Source of the DNA: Caprella mutica
Lineage: Eukaryota > Arthropoda > Malacostraca > Amphipoda > Caprellidae
DNA length: 64,000 nucleotides
Direction: 5' to 3'
Assembly: GCA_947561585.1 (NCBI GenBank)
Contig: CANNZV010001872.1
Coordinates: 1 to 64,000 of the forward strand
The notes beneath the pieces were generated by a model. That model did no database searches. It worked only from the letters and a program-made list of their open reading frames with translations, and was not told the DNA's origin. Shown one piece after another: positions 47,508-59,560 of the stretch. A program made the position numbers and the translations under genes. Every line of letters starts with the position of its first letter. The stretch's first letter is position 1.

Positions 47508-47810
47508 GTAAATGGTGCCCATGTACACCTATTTACAGATAATTAACAGGTGTAAATGGTGCCCATGTACACCTATTTACAGATAATTAACAGGTGTAAA
47601 TGGTGCCCATGTACACCTATTTACAGATAATTAACAGGTGTAAATGGTGCCCATGTACACCTATTTACAGATAATTAACAGGTGTAAATGGTGCCCATGT
47701 ACACCTATTTACAGATAATTAACAGGTGTAAATGGTGCCCATGTACACCTATTTACAGATAATTAACAGGTGTAAATGATACCCATGTACACCTATTTAC
47801 AGATAATTAA
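47508..47810 (+). repeat. 44-bp minisatellite with internal dyad, about 7 units
   Basis: Units are identical except the last (GATACCC). The half-sites AGGTGTA and TACACCT flank AATGGTGCCCATG, so each unit can form a hairpin. Confidence 0.94.
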
Positions 47811-48067
47811 ACTACTCTCTATTGATAATTAACAATATTGTATGCAATAGATTATAGAAACCATATTGCAGATGTAAACAATATTTAGTCTTATGGAAGA
47901 ATTGATAGAGTAAATGCTATGAAATTACAGTTATATTCTCAATGTAACTCATATCACACTGTGAATTAATGAGTTAGTACTCATAATGATAATCTCCCGA
48001 GAAATGCTCTTTTTCTTATCTTTTTGAAATGTCACAACTATAAATCAAGACTAGAGAGAACTCTCTC
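47811..48067. other. Unassigned stretch
   Basis: Nothing was recognised. Confidence 0.3.
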
Positions 48068-48360
48068 CTAGAATGCACTGCATTGAGTGCATTCTAGTGC
48101 ATAGAGAAAATGCACTGCAGTAAGTGCATTATGGTAGAGAGAATGCAGTGCATAATGAGTGTTTTCAAAAAATGCAGTGCATTAAGTGCATTATAAGAGT
48201 GCACAGAGAAAATGCACTGCATTAAGTGCATTCTAGTGCATAGAGAAAATGTAATGCATTTAAGTGCACTATAGTAGAGGGAGTGAGAGCATGCAGTGCA
48301 TTATAGTAGAGAGGGAGAATGCAGTGCATTATTGTAGAGAGAGTGCATAGAGTGCATTCT
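48068..48360 (+). repeat. Degenerate repeat rich in AATGCAC/GTGCATT dyads
   Basis: AATGCACTGCATTAAGTGCA and shorter versions recur about nine times with AGTAGAGAGAG spacers. Confidence 0.82.
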
Positions 48361-48449
48361 CCCTACCAACAGACATATCTTCCTAACATCTAAAGTGTCG
48401 GTAGTATGCATTAACAGTCTAGTGATAGATTGGACTAAAAGGCAGGGAG

Positions 48450-48600
48450 TGGGGTCAGTTACGAGTTAACGGACCGTTTCACATCTTCGATCGTATAAGA
48501 AACAATTAAACTATATTTACTATTTAACTCGTTATTTTAATCGGTATCCATGATACCAGCAAGTATCATGGATACCAATTTAAATAAAAGTTAAACAACT
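48450..48600. mobile_element. MITE family A, left half plus core
   Basis: The left end is GGTCAGTTACGAGTTAACGG with CACATCTTCGATCGTATAAG. The core is GGTATCCATGATACC-AGCA-AGTATCATGGATACC. The right end is not recognisable. Confidence 0.75.
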
Positions 48601-48919
48601 ATAATTATTATAATAAAATATATTACATTCGAAAATAATTTTTCGTGCAAATACAATTAATGCAACATAATAATAATTGTGTTTGTTATATACTATGGAA
48701 TTAACGGAACCAATGAGGTATGAAATGCTATGGGAGGTAACCATGTCAACCCTCTGGTTGAAATGGTAGACACACTTCACCTAACAGGTTGAAGAGTACC
48801 TATTATAGTCATGAAGAATATTTTTAATGATATATTATGTTTCTATATTCCATGTGAACGATATGTAAAACTATAACAAATTTGATCAAAGTCAATTAAC
48901 ATTTAGCTATACTATTGCA
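48601..48919. other. Unassigned AT-rich stretch
   Basis: Nothing was recognised. Confidence 0.3.
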
Positions 48920-49375
48920 AAAATCTAACTATACTATGGATAATAGGATATATCTAACTATACTATGGGTAATAGGATATATCTAACTATACTATGGGTA
49001 ATAGGATATATCTAACTATACTATGGGTAATAGGATATATCTAACTATACTATGGGTATATCTAACTATACTATGGATATATCTAACTATACTATGGATA
49101 TATCTAACTATACTATGGATATATCTAACTATACTATGGGTAATAGGATATATCTAACTATACTATGGGTAATAGGATATATCTAACTATACTATGGATA
49201 TATCTAACTATACTATGGATATATCTAACTATATTATGGGTAATAGGATATATCTAACTATACTATGGATATATCTAACTATACTATGGATATATCTAAC
49301 TATACTATGGGTAATAGGATATATCTAACTATACTATGGGTATATCTAACTATACTATGGATATATCTAACTATA
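48920..49375 (+). repeat. Two-length minisatellite (29 and 19-21 bp units)
   Basis: CTAACTATACTATGG is followed either by GTAATAGGATATAT or by ATATAT. Long and short units are interspersed in blocks. Confidence 0.92.
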
Positions 49376-50013
49376 TTTATATATCTATCTAATATATCAG
49401 TTTAGTGTAAAATTTAAATGTTCAATAATTTAATCCCATATAACACTTCTGAACCCAACTAACACAACCTAAAATGTCATACCTATATATGTCATATAAA
49501 TGTATGTCACATGTCATACCTATACCTGTCTTATCATACCTATATATGTCATACAGAGGGCTAGTCTAACCAATTCCTCTGGTTTCACAATAGCACTAGG
49601 GTGGGACATACAAACTACACCCTTAACTGAAAAAAATAACTATTTAGATCTTTCTCAATGTGGTAACGGTACCAAAAAGTTCAACAGAGTAACTTATTAA
49701 AAAATATATATTTTACTTTTTCAGTTTTAAATGGAAATATATATGTAGTCTTTTTGAAAAAGAATTATATTGGTATATAAGAAAATGAAAATAAACAGAA
49801 CTCGTCAGAAAATAAAAATAAATATTGAAATAAAACTTACGAAACTGTATGCATGTAAAACAAATAATCAACCATATTTCTTTTACGGTAGAGATTAGAA
49901 TAGAGATATTAACATTACTATACCTTCACTTCCATTACTAATTACTACATAAACACGAACAAAAGAAGTAATTATCACAAATCCGTAAAAACACCACCAC
50001 CGATTATACCAGA
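49376..50013. other. Unassigned AT-rich stretch
   Basis: Short repeats of ATACCTATATATGTCAT occur at 49477-49555. No gene was seen. Confidence 0.4.
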
Positions 50014-50285
50014 TAAGGGTAAGTTACCAATTACCGGACGGTTCCACATATTCGTACTTGGTATACAAGATACCTTGCAGGTATTCTATATACCAATTAA
50101 AATAAAAGTCAAATAACTATTATATAGTTATCATAACCATATATCGTATCCATGATACCTTGCGGGTATCATGTATACCAATAAAAAAATTACTATCGTT
50201 TTTTCTTACATGATCGTAAAGTAGAACAGTCGGATAATTCCTACACAGTTTCGACTGTAAATCCTTTTACGGTAGAACTACCCTA
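50014..50285. mobile_element. MITE family A with two decayed cores
   Basis: The left end is TAAGGGTAAGTTACCAATTA. Two core-like palindromes (about 50085 and 50147) sit between it and CATGATCG ... CGGATAATTCC. The right boundary is uncertain (about 50240 or 50285). Confidence 0.7.
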
Positions 50286-50755
50286 AAATCTTATATATTT
50301 GTATATCAAGGATAAGCGGGTGAATATGGTAAGAACCTTTTCACAATGAGTAACACTCACGGAAAAGATATAAGCGTAGTGAGAGATGAGATGCCTTATA
50401 GCCCAACAGGGGAATGTTAATTGGGAGGGAAATCCTTAACCTTTACGTTTTAACCAGTTGACTCCAAGGGTCAGACTCGTATGAAACCATTTTACTAACT
50501 GGTTATAAATGTATTTGAAAATATGATTAGAGTTTTGCAACGCTTCTTTCGACAGTTTTGATATTTATTGGGGATAAAAAAAAACGTGGATGGATAAAAG
50601 TCAAACATGCTCTGAAGAGTGAGATGTTAACACAAGTGGAATGTTAGTTAACATCATGTTAACACAATTATAGTGTTAAACAAGATGTTAACACAAGTGC
50701 CATTGTTTAAATAAATTAAATAGTAGCATGATTCATCTAAATATTGGCTTAAGTG
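50286..50755. other. Unassigned stretch
   Basis: GTTAACAC-containing motifs at 50627-50700 resemble the coming array. No gene was seen. Confidence 0.4.
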
Positions 50756-51388
50756 GTAACAAGTACACAAGTGCTAACAAGTACACAAGTGCTAACAAGT
50801 GCTAACAAGTACACAAGTGCTAACAAGTACACAAGTGCTAACAAATACACAAGTGCTAACAAGTACACAAATACTAACAAGTACACAAGTGCTAACAAAT
50901 ACACAAGTGTTAACAAGTACACAAGTGTTAACAAGTACACAAGTGCTAACAAGTACACAAGTGCTAACAAATACACAAGTGTTAACAAGTACACAAGTGC
51001 TAACAAGTACACAAGTGCTAACAAGTACACAAGTGCTAACAAATACACAAGTGTTAACAAGTACACAAGTGCTAACAAGTACACAAGTGCTAACAAGTAC
51101 ACAAGTGCTAACAAATACACAAGTGTTAACAAGTACACAAGTGCTAACAAGTACACAAGTGCTAACAAGTACACAAGTGCTAACAAATACACAAGTGTTA
51201 ACAAGTACACAAGTGCTAACAAGTACACAAGTGCTAACAAGTACACAAGTGCTAACAAATACACAAGTGTTAACAAGTACACAAGTGCTAACAAGTACAC
51301 AAGTGCTAACAAGTACACAAGTGCTAACAAGTACACAAGTGCTAACAAGTACACAAGTGCTAACAAGTACACAAGTGCTAACAAGTAC
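50756..51388 (+). repeat. 18-bp satellite, about 35 units with a 72-bp higher-order repeat
   Basis: The unit is AAGTGCTAACAAGTACAC. The variant pair AAATACAC-AAGTGTT recurs every fourth unit through the middle of the array. Frames over 190 codons on both strands are artefacts. Confidence 0.95.
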
Positions 51389-51528
51389 ATGACAGCACTG
51401 TACCAGCACTACATTTTATCAAGATGTTCCACAGTCAATTTCTTAGAGATGAAAGTGAATGGAGACCGTAAAGCAAAAATACACCCATAATTACACCTTA
51501 CGTACTCACGCACGAGGAACGGAATCAC
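51389..51528. other. Unassigned spacer
   Basis: Nothing was recognised. Confidence 0.3.
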
Positions 51529-51750
51529 TAGGGTAAATCACGAGTCATCGAATGGTTCCACATTTTCGAGAGAAAATATGTAATTTAACTAGTTATTATT
51601 GGTATCCATGATACCTGCAGGTATCATGGATAGTAACTCAAGTGAAATGATATCTGTAGGTATCATGGATACGAATTAAAATAAAGAGTAAATTATATCG
51701 ATACCTGGCGCCTTCCCATGAGCGATAATGTGGCTAAATTGTCTCGACTG
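51529..51750. mobile_element. MITE family A, degraded, with duplicated core
   Basis: The left end is TAGGGTAAATCACGAGTCAT. There is a perfect core at 51601-51632, then a second half-core. The right end is weak (GATAATGTGGCTAAATTG). Confidence 0.68.
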
Positions 51751-51990
51751 GTTGTAGGTTGGCATTTACGGTGAGTAGTTAGAAGAAGGTTCAAATTGGT
51801 TACGACACAAAGTGCAATCTATTGATAAACTTAAAAACTGAATAAAAACATTATTTAACTTATAATTTTAGTACAAAATGTTGCAAATAAAATCTTTAAA
51901 ATAATATAAAGTATCAGTATTAAATTAATAGTTTAAGAGTTACAAATTAAACATTTTAAGAAAGAATTAAATAAATACGCAAAGCCCTTA
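51751..51990. other. Unassigned AT-rich stretch
   Basis: Nothing was recognised. Confidence 0.3.
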
Positions 51991-52112
51991 TAGGTACTAA
52001 TTATCGGAGGGTTATTTTAATAATAAATATATAATAATTATTGTCTGAATTTGTTACTTTTCTTATACGATCGAAAATGTGGAACTGTCCGATAATCAGG
52101 AACTTCCCGTAT
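51991..52112. mobile_element. MITE family A, coreless copy
   Basis: The left end is TAGGTACTAATTATCGGAGG. The right end is GAAAATGTGGAACTGTCCG with GGAACTTCCCGTA. Confidence 0.7.
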
Positions 52113-52233
52113 TATTATAACTCACGAAATGGTCAGTGTGATGCATTCCTATCACAGTTCAGTTAATTAGATATTAGTATAGTTGTCAGAGAGGTATGTA
52201 CAAGTCAAAGGGTCACTATCAAGGAAATTACCT

Positions 52234-52362
52234 TTATGGTGGGGCCATAGGAGATTATGGTGGGGCAATAGGATATTATGGTGGGGCAATAGGAGATTAT
52301 GGTGGGGCAATAGGAAATTATGGTGGGGCCATAGGAGATTATGGTGGGGCAATAGGAGATTA
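52234..52362 (+). repeat. 21-bp minisatellite, about 6 units
   Basis: The unit is ATTATGGTGGGGCAATAGGA plus one base. First and fifth units keep the GGGGCCATAG of the parent arm, and the others read GGGGCAATAG. Confidence 0.92.
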
Positions 52363-52398
52363 ACTTACCATCCTAATCTTCCATGGCCCCACCATAAC
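52234..52398. mobile_element. MITE family E with a multiplied left arm
   Basis: The left arm (TTATGGTGGGGCCATAGGAG) occurs about six times in tandem with a 21-bp period. A single inverted right arm (CATGGCCCCACCATAA) closes the element at 52374-52397. Confidence 0.82.
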
Positions 52399-52627
52399 TT
52401 TCTATGTGGGCAGGAGTGAATGTAGGATTTAAGTTAGGATCAAGGAATGTATTTTTCCATTTTGATGATGTAGCAATAATAATCATTAACATTTAACGTG
52501 TCAGTACAAGAATATATTAAATTGTATAGCAATTGTACAATAATTAGCCAATAGTTAAATAGTAATTAAATATATTAAATCTAAAGCATATATAATAATT
52601 AGTATAGATATTAAATAGCCATTACGT

Positions 52628-52757
52628 AATTGGTATCCATGATACCTGCAGGTATCATGGATACCAATTAGAATAAAAATTAAATAATTATTATTATATC
52701 GTTTTTTTTCACGTGTCCGAAAATGTGGAACTGACCGATAATTAAAAACTAACCCTA
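52628..52757. mobile_element. MITE family A, core plus right half
   Basis: A perfect core is followed by CGTTTTTTTTCACGTGTCCG and AATGTGGAACTGACCG, then AAAAACTAACCCTA. The left half is missing. Confidence 0.8.
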
Positions 52758-53152
52758 GTTTAAAATTTAAATAATATTTTTTTATTGAATATTAGGTGTG
52801 TTTTTTAAGAGAAGTGCATAGTATCGCCAATAGAAGGTGCATCGGAATGCGGTAGCTGCAACCTCAGTGTTAGACATGTACAAAGGTCAATGCAGAAAAT
52901 GCATCCACTATCACCACTCTACCTGTGACGTCATAACCATGAAATAGTCGAAAAAATTGACTTTTTGGATTTTTTTTTGAATCACTGAATTGAAAAAAAA
53001 ATGAAACGTAAAAAAAATCACTGAAATTTAAAGATATCACTGAAATAAAAAAAAAACTGAAATTTATTTAAAAAAAAATTGAATTAAGAATGAAAATTAG
53101 AAATAAAAAAAAAAATAAATGAAGCCAAAGTCAACTACTTCCCACAGAGAAA
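52758..53152. other. Unassigned stretch with A-rich runs
   Basis: The region 52960-53120 is an imperfect repeat of CACTGAAAT with poly-A runs. No gene was seen. Confidence 0.4.
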
Positions 53153-53178
53153 GTTATGGTGGGGCCATAGAAGATTTA
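53153..53178 (+). mobile_element. MITE family E, solo arm
   Basis: TTATGGTGGGGCCATAGAAG followed by ATT, with no partner arm found nearby. Confidence 0.6.
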
Positions 53179-53466
53179 GAGGGATCCACTCTCCCATTAA
53201 TATTAATGATTATGATTTGACAAACAATAAATAATAGATAACTGGTTGATGTTGGTCTCTCTATCCTATGAGTTAATTGTTGAACATTATTTTGATTTAT
53301 GTAACGATAATAATTATAGCTGGTTAGAATAATTTTCATCTATTACTAATAAGCAAAACGTGAAGCATTTTATAATTTATTACAGGTAGGTAGTTATTAA
53401 TTATGACAATTCAGTTACTTGTAAAAATAACAATTCATGACATTTTATGTAATTACATCAGTTCAG
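53179..53466. other. Unassigned AT-rich stretch
   Basis: Nothing was recognised. Confidence 0.3.
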
Positions 53467-53701
53467 TAAAATAATAAATCCACATTTTCGGACGCTTAAA
53501 AAAAGTATACTAATAATTATTAATCAACCAGTTATTTTAATTAGTATCCATGATACCAGCAGGTGTCATTAATGAAGTTTAAGAAATCGTTATTTTAATT
53601 GGTATCATGGATACCAATTAAAATGCGTTAAATAATAACTACACACATTTTCTCACGTGTCCGAAAATGTGGAACCGTCTAACAACTAGTACTTTACCCC
53701 C
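53467..53701. mobile_element. MITE family A, two core remnants
   Basis: The left arm is CCACATTTTCGGACGC. Core pieces sit at about 53541 and 53602-53629. The right arm is GTGTCCGAAAATGTGGAACC with ACTTTACCCC. Confidence 0.72.
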
Positions 53702-53815
53702 GACTATTTAAAAAGTAAAAGCATAGAATTAGTACATGCATTTTGCAGGGCATTGCGCAAGAGGAGGTATGTATGCGTAGTTCAAAGAATGAGGAAGACA
53801 AATAGAACTATTAAC

Positions 53816-53851
53816 GAGTACTGTGAGTGTAGGGGGACACTCGCAGTACTC
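53816..53851. other. Perfect-class hairpin, 15-bp stem
   Basis: GAGTACTGTGAGTGT and ACACTCGCAGTACTC pair with one mismatch around a 6-base loop (AGGGGG). A partial echo (CGAATACTGTGAGTGTTCG) follows at 53932. Its role is unknown. Confidence 0.7.
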
Positions 53852-54010
53852 GGGTAGTGGGAGTTACCATAGGTCATGATGGGTCAATCGTAAAGTTCAG
53901 AACTCATCCTGACCCACTGTCCGAATACTGTGAGTGTTCGAGTATTGCGACATGTTTACTTCTTAGGTAAATAACAGAAATTAGCAAGATATGTTGAAAA
54001 GCTGCTAATA

Positions 54011-54285
54011 GGCTTTTAAATATTTATTAATTAATGGCTATTAAATATTTATTAATTAATGGCTATTAAATATTTATTAATTAATGGCTATTAAATATTT
54101 ATTAATTAATGGCTATTAAATATTTATTAATTAATGGCTATTAAACATTTATTAATTAATGGCTATTAAACATTTATTAATTAATGGCTATTAAATATTT
54201 ATTAATTAATGGCTATTAAATATTTATTAATTAATGGCTATTAAATATTTATTAATTAATGGCCATTAAATACTCACTAATTAAT
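54011..54285 (+). repeat. 25-bp minisatellite, about 11 units
   Basis: The unit is TTAATGGCTATTAAATATTT plus ATTAA. It contains two overlapping dyads. Two neighbouring units carry CATTT. Confidence 0.94.
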
Positions 54286-54560
54286 TTCTGTTAAATAATT
54301 AGTTGCTCTGTAGAAAGTACAGAGCAACTATCTAACCGATAAGTCACAAACTGCATTATTCAAAAGAATAACTACAAACCAGTTTCTCTGTGGAAATTAA
54401 CGTCTAACCCCAAACGGGACAAAAGACTCTTTTAACCATTGTGTCTTCAATTACCTAACCATTTTATTAAAGAAAATAATAAAGTACAAACATAATATTA
54501 TGCTATAAATTATTTTCCGCGGTCAAAACTAAAAAAATTCATTTGAATATCGTTACGAAA
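54286..54560. other. Unassigned spacer
   Basis: A TTGCTCTGTAGAAAGTACAGAGCAA hairpin-like inverted repeat lies at 54303-54327. Nothing else was seen. Confidence 0.4.
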
Positions 54561-54837
54561 TATGCACTTCACTTCGGTCAAAGTGCACTGAGACATGCAC
54601 TTGTAGCCAGTCAAAGTGCAGTGGGACAATATGCACTTGTAGCCAGTCAAAGTGCAGTGAGACAATATGCACTTGTACTCTTGTAGTCATTCAAAGTGCA
54701 TAGACAATATGCACTTGTAACCATTCAAAGTGCATAGACAAGATGCACTTGTAACCATTCAAAGTGCATAGACAAGATGCACTTGTAACCATTCAAAGTG
54801 CATAGACAAGATGCACTTGTAGCCGGTCAAAGTGCAT
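54561..54837 (+). repeat. About 33-bp minisatellite with TGCACTT/AAGTGCA dyads, 8 units
   Basis: Units read TGCACTTGTAACCATTCAAA plus GTGCATAGACAAGA, and earlier units read GTGCAGTGAGACAATA. Each unit can form a hairpin. Confidence 0.9.
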
Positions 54838-56197
54838 TCCCAACTAGTGACTAACCAAATCCACTAACTGGTTTCTAGTGCATTTATTACCATAAATTTA
54901 AAGTACTTTTAAATTTAGTCGTTAAAATAGAGCTAACGTTTAGTATTTAGTTACTAAATGTGAGTCTGAATCACTTCCACTCCATAAAAGCTAAGTAACT
55001 AAATCAATAAACCATATAGTTATATACTATTTAGCACATAACAAATGCATGCATGAATATGCAAGACTATTGTGGACAAAGAGTATCAAAACCTGCTAGA
55101 AAAATCACCCTGTCACCATTTCGAAAGAGAATGTAAGAAAAAGCATGAACAAATCTTTTAAAAAATAAAAATTATTTTTATTCATTCAGTCTTTTAAATA
55201 AATTTAAAATACACGGTTTCAAGAGATAATATGGACTAAATATTTAAAAAAAATTGTGATAGAAATTTATGGTTACATAATTTTATTACTGATACACTTA
55301 ATTAAATACCGCATTAATTTACTTAAACACACTATCACAACTGAGTGATAGTAGGTACTGTAACTGATAGTAGCAGGTTAGTGCAGTGTACTTTCATTAT
55401 ATGACTCATACAGTTAAAAAAACGCAAACCCCAGTCCTTATTTTGCCGAGCTACTTTTGATTGCAATATCATTTAGAAATATGCATTTAGATTCGTAAGA
55501 CTCAGCCAACTGAATGAAATCTAGATTGGTAAGCTGCTTAGGTTAGTGCATAGTGAATTAGACCTTAAGCAGGGGGTGATAGAGGCTAATATAGAACATC
55601 TCTATTGCATAATGTCACTGGAATAGTATTATTAATTTACAGCTAAGACGTCTTGACAAAGGAATACTGATGTGATATATTGATAAGCTGTAGAGAGCCA
55701 TTGCTAAAGAGAGCCACTCTGTTAACTACTTTAGAAACACAGGTTAGAGTTGTTGTACCACATAGCAATATATAGCAATAATAAATAATGATACAGTAAA
55801 CTAACAGCACATGAAATATATAACAAAGATGAGAATTAATATTATGAAATGTATATAAGTAACGATACATCATTTTCATGCTTAATCAAAATATTAATTT
55901 TCATATGTCAAAAATGTTTATATCGCTCATTAATTTCAGTAACGGCAGATATCAAAAAATATTCATTTTTCACTTAAAAAATTCCATCCGTTCAAATTAA
56001 TCATAACATCATCAGTGAGTTTAATAACGGGAAAAAATAAACAATAACTTAACGGAATTGATTCGTAATTTCAGAACAAGATGGTGTACGAAACTATAGT
56101 TTTTTGAGTTATGACGTTATTGAAATTAATGGACTATATTTTACTCATTTTTCTCTAACTTTTTTATTGACAATGTACCCATGAAATAACCGTTAAA
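54838..56197. other. Unassigned AT-rich stretch
   Basis: No gene or repeat was recognised. A 78-codon minus frame at 55643 has no recognised domain. Confidence 0.4.
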
Positions 56198-56262
56198 AGG
56201 ATGTGCACTCACATGGTGTACCCTGATGTGCACTCACATGGTGTACCGTGAGGTGCACTCCA
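56198..56262 (+). repeat. Short repeat, 2.5 units of about 26 bp
   Basis: GTGCACTCACATGGTGTACC is repeated. Confidence 0.8.
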
Positions 56263-56375
56263 CTAACATCATTACAAATTAGGTCAACCAAATAACCCTA
56301 TGAAAAATAGTGACAAAAAGTACAGCCAATCTAACACCCTGAGGCAACCCCTTTGCAACTCTCAACCAACAACAC

Positions 56376-56935
56376 TAGGGTAAAGCGTAATTATCAGATG
56401 AAATAGGGTACTGGATTAAAATTTCATCAATTTATTATTTCAAAATAAAACATTAAAATAAATTCAGTGAGGAGAAAAAAAAAATAATAGAATTTATCTG
56501 GTTATTTAAATTGGTATCCATGATACCTGCAAGGTTTGATTATTAATGATTATTACATTTCTGTATCCATGATACCTGCAAGGTATGATTATAGATGATT
56601 ATTCTATCTTGGTATCTATGATACCTGCAAGGTATGATTATAGATGATTATTCTATCTTAGTATCCATGATACCTGCAAGGTATGATTATAGATGATTAT
56701 TCTATCTTAGTATCCATGATACCTGCAAGGTATGATTATTCTATCTTGGTATCCATGATACCTGCAAGGTATGATTATTCTCACTTGGTATCCATGATAC
56801 CTGCAAGGTTTGATTATTAAGGATTATTCTCTCTTGGTATCCATGATACCTGCAAGGTATGATTATAGATGATTATTCCATCTCGGTATCCATGATACAT
56901 GCCAGTACCATGGATACCAATTAAAACAACGATAA
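56376..56935. mobile_element. MITE family A remnant with an expanded core
   Basis: The left end is TAGGGTAAAGCGTAATTATC. After a spacer, the core arm is present about eight times (56511-56922) and closes with a full palindrome (CATGATACATGCC ... CATGGATACCAATT). The right end is lost. Confidence 0.6.
56511..56922 (+). repeat. About 50-bp minisatellite built on the MITE core arm, 8 units
   Basis: Each unit has GGTATCCATGATACCTGCAA then GGTATGATTATAGATGATTA. Some units are shortened by loss of the AT segment. Confidence 0.9.
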
Positions 56936-57464
56936 ATTCTTTCATTTTTCCCCTCTCCACCAGGAAAATATTTCAATATATTTTTTTTAATAATAAGCAA
57001 TAGAAATTTAGCTCCATTACTCAATTCACCTTAACTGTACCCTGCACCCCTTTAGTTTTTCAGAGGGAGAGGTGTATTTCTGAGAATATCTCTAACCCCA
57101 TGGTGCAACATCAACTGTGACTAACGTGCTGAAAAAACACACAGGAAAACAATGCAATGTGGAATGTGTAGAAAATACATGATTTATTGCCAATAAAAAA
57201 CATGTAGTTTGTAATTAGTATCACCGCAGTAGCATTACTTACATGCAGTACGTAATTACTGACGTTACTGTCACTCTGATGTCATTGTTATCATTTCGAA
57301 AAAATATAATAAACCCTCTCTAATTTTGGGAGAATAATATGGATTATTTATTGATTATCTTGAATTCTACATCGTTTCTATAAGGATGGAAATAGATAAT
57401 TATATATAAATAAATATAGAAACATATATTAAAGAATGTATATATTATCATAACCTACCGTTAT
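56936..57464. other. Unassigned AT-rich stretch
   Basis: Nothing was recognised. Confidence 0.3.
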
Positions 57465-57800
57465 CGTTGCTATCGTTACAACGAAACCGTAGCTATCGTT
57501 AATTATCGTTGTAACCAATCGTCTTTATATATCGACAAATAATATCGTTGTAACCAATCGTCGTTATTCATCGTTAATTATCGTTACAGCCAATCGTCGA
57601 TATATATCGTTACAACCAATTGTCGCTATATATCATTAATTATCGTTACATCCAATCGTCGATATATATCGTTACAACCAATTGTCGCTATATATCGTTA
57701 ATTATCGTTACAAGGAATCGTCGCTTTATATCGTTACAGCAAATCGTCTTTAACTATCGTTTTAACCTATCGTCGCTCTATACCGTTAATTATCGTTGGT
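57465..57800 (+). repeat. Degenerate repeat of ATCGTTACAACCAATCGTCG
   Basis: Motifs TATCGTTACAACCAATCGTC and TATATATCGTTAATTATCGT alternate about eight times. It is an old, diverged array. Confidence 0.85.
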
Positions 57801-58764
57801 ATGACCTCACTCATCGTCTAAGAGCATTAACCGAAGCTCAATCAACCTATTGATAAAATGCTATCACAAAAACAAAGCAAAGCACTATCATTAGTCAAGA
57901 GATAATTAAGATAAATAATACAGTACACTGAATAAAAACTACATTAACTGATGAATAGAACATTGAGTAATGATATCAATAATTAACCATTTAATTCATA
58001 GTTATTAAAGAACTTAAATAACTAGGGTCGGGAGGGGCGAATCTCGCGCAGCAGCACACGGGGCGAATGTTGCGCACCACATGTTTAAAGGGCTATGAAT
58101 GTGCTAGCCCAAAAACAAAAATAGTCATAGACCGTCTCAAATATGTAGTAACTCTGTATAAAATTAAAACAGCTTGCAGGCATTTATTCATGGTTGAAAT
58201 AAATCACATTTAAGACCATATGAAAAATACCTAGTCGAAAATTCATTTTACCGAATTATCCTAAAAAATAAATTTGTCATAAAAAAATTTCTATCCCAGA
58301 TAATGTCCTGAAGTTTTTAGTGCATGATGATCATTGACTTAAGTTGCCTCAGTTAAAATTACAAGGTTCTAGACTTCTAATTTTTTTATTTAGCGGAGTT
58401 TTACCGTGCGCAACTATTCGCCCCACCATATTTTGCATGGCGGGGCGAATATTGCGCACTATAGAAATTTATTTTTAGGCCATGAAACAGTTTTTAATGC
58501 TTAATATTACTCTCTATATATATGTGTATTTCTTCACTTTCAACTAAAAACATACAAATTCCACATATATTTCAGATAATAGGTCGAAATATGAAATTGT
58601 AAATCAGGGTGAATTTAAAGTCATTAATTAGTCTTTTCTGTGAAATTTATAGTTAAATATATCAAATATCAATATACATGTTTATCATTTACTTTTTTAT
58701 TAAGTATAGTTATATAATCTTATTATTCGGTTCTTTTTAATAAAATCGAAAATATCTGGTCTAA

Positions 58765-59560
58765 AATGACAGGGTTAAACCATCGTACAGGGAAACCCAA
58801 CCCTGATATCATTATGCTTTTAAAAGTTGCAAATCGACATTGCACCATGTTGTGAATAGTAGCTTAATTGAGCTTGTCACTTCTGAGGATTGTCCTAGAA
58901 ATATAGAAGTGGGATTACTTGTTCGAATAAAGAAAATGGCTAAGAAGGTTTGTGCAATGTTGAAGACTCGAAGAAATACTTGAAAAAATTCAAAATATAG
59001 CTAAATAGATGAATGTGATCCAAGACTTCAATTAGAACAATCATCACGAAGGATCTTCAGTGGTCTTCCTACAAAATGGGAGAACACTAAGTCCTCACAC
59101 TTCTTAAAATGCAAAAGAGACTTGAGAGATTAAAGGTCCTTCTCAGAGAGCTTAAAGCGGACACGACAAGGTATGAAATAGATTTTTTTAACGAGAAACT
59201 CTTCATTATTGAAGCCAACCCAATTCAATATTCATGATCAGAAGATATCCAAGATTTCCCCTATCTCGAAAACTTGGGAGTCTCTTCTGATTTTCGTGGA
59301 GAACGGCCTAAGATCAATCCTCTTTTAACAGTATTGTGGTTCCAGCTATTGTATTGATGAAAAAAAAAACACTTCAAAAATCAATCATTTATCTTCCAAC
59401 AAGATGGTGAACTTTTTTACTACTTAAACAAGACACATGAGTGGTTATAACGTCAATTGCCAAGATTCTATCGCAAAGAAATTTGGCCTCTTCAGCGCCA
59501 TACTACGTTGGTACTATTGACAACGAAACTGATGATTTCATAGAAAAGGACGTAGCAGAG
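58765..59560 (+). pseudogene. Mariner-family transposase pseudogene
   Basis: Conceptual translation in changing frames gives typical mariner segments: YKMGEH and LKMQKRLERLKVLL (about 59061-59140), then FFNEKLFIIEA (about 59190-59215), where the first catalytic aspartate of the usual SDEK block is replaced by asparagine. These are followed by FIFQQDG (about 59390) and THEWL, PRFYRKEIWP (59430-59490). Several stops and frameshifts break it. The third catalytic aspartate (SPDLNP block) is not recognisable. It is a dead copy that fits the TA target duplication of the enclosing element. Confidence 0.78.

Noticed and set aside
50749..51490. Open frames of 197-245 codons on both strands
   Set aside because: They are artefacts of an 18-bp unit without stops. 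Frames on both strands are equally open.
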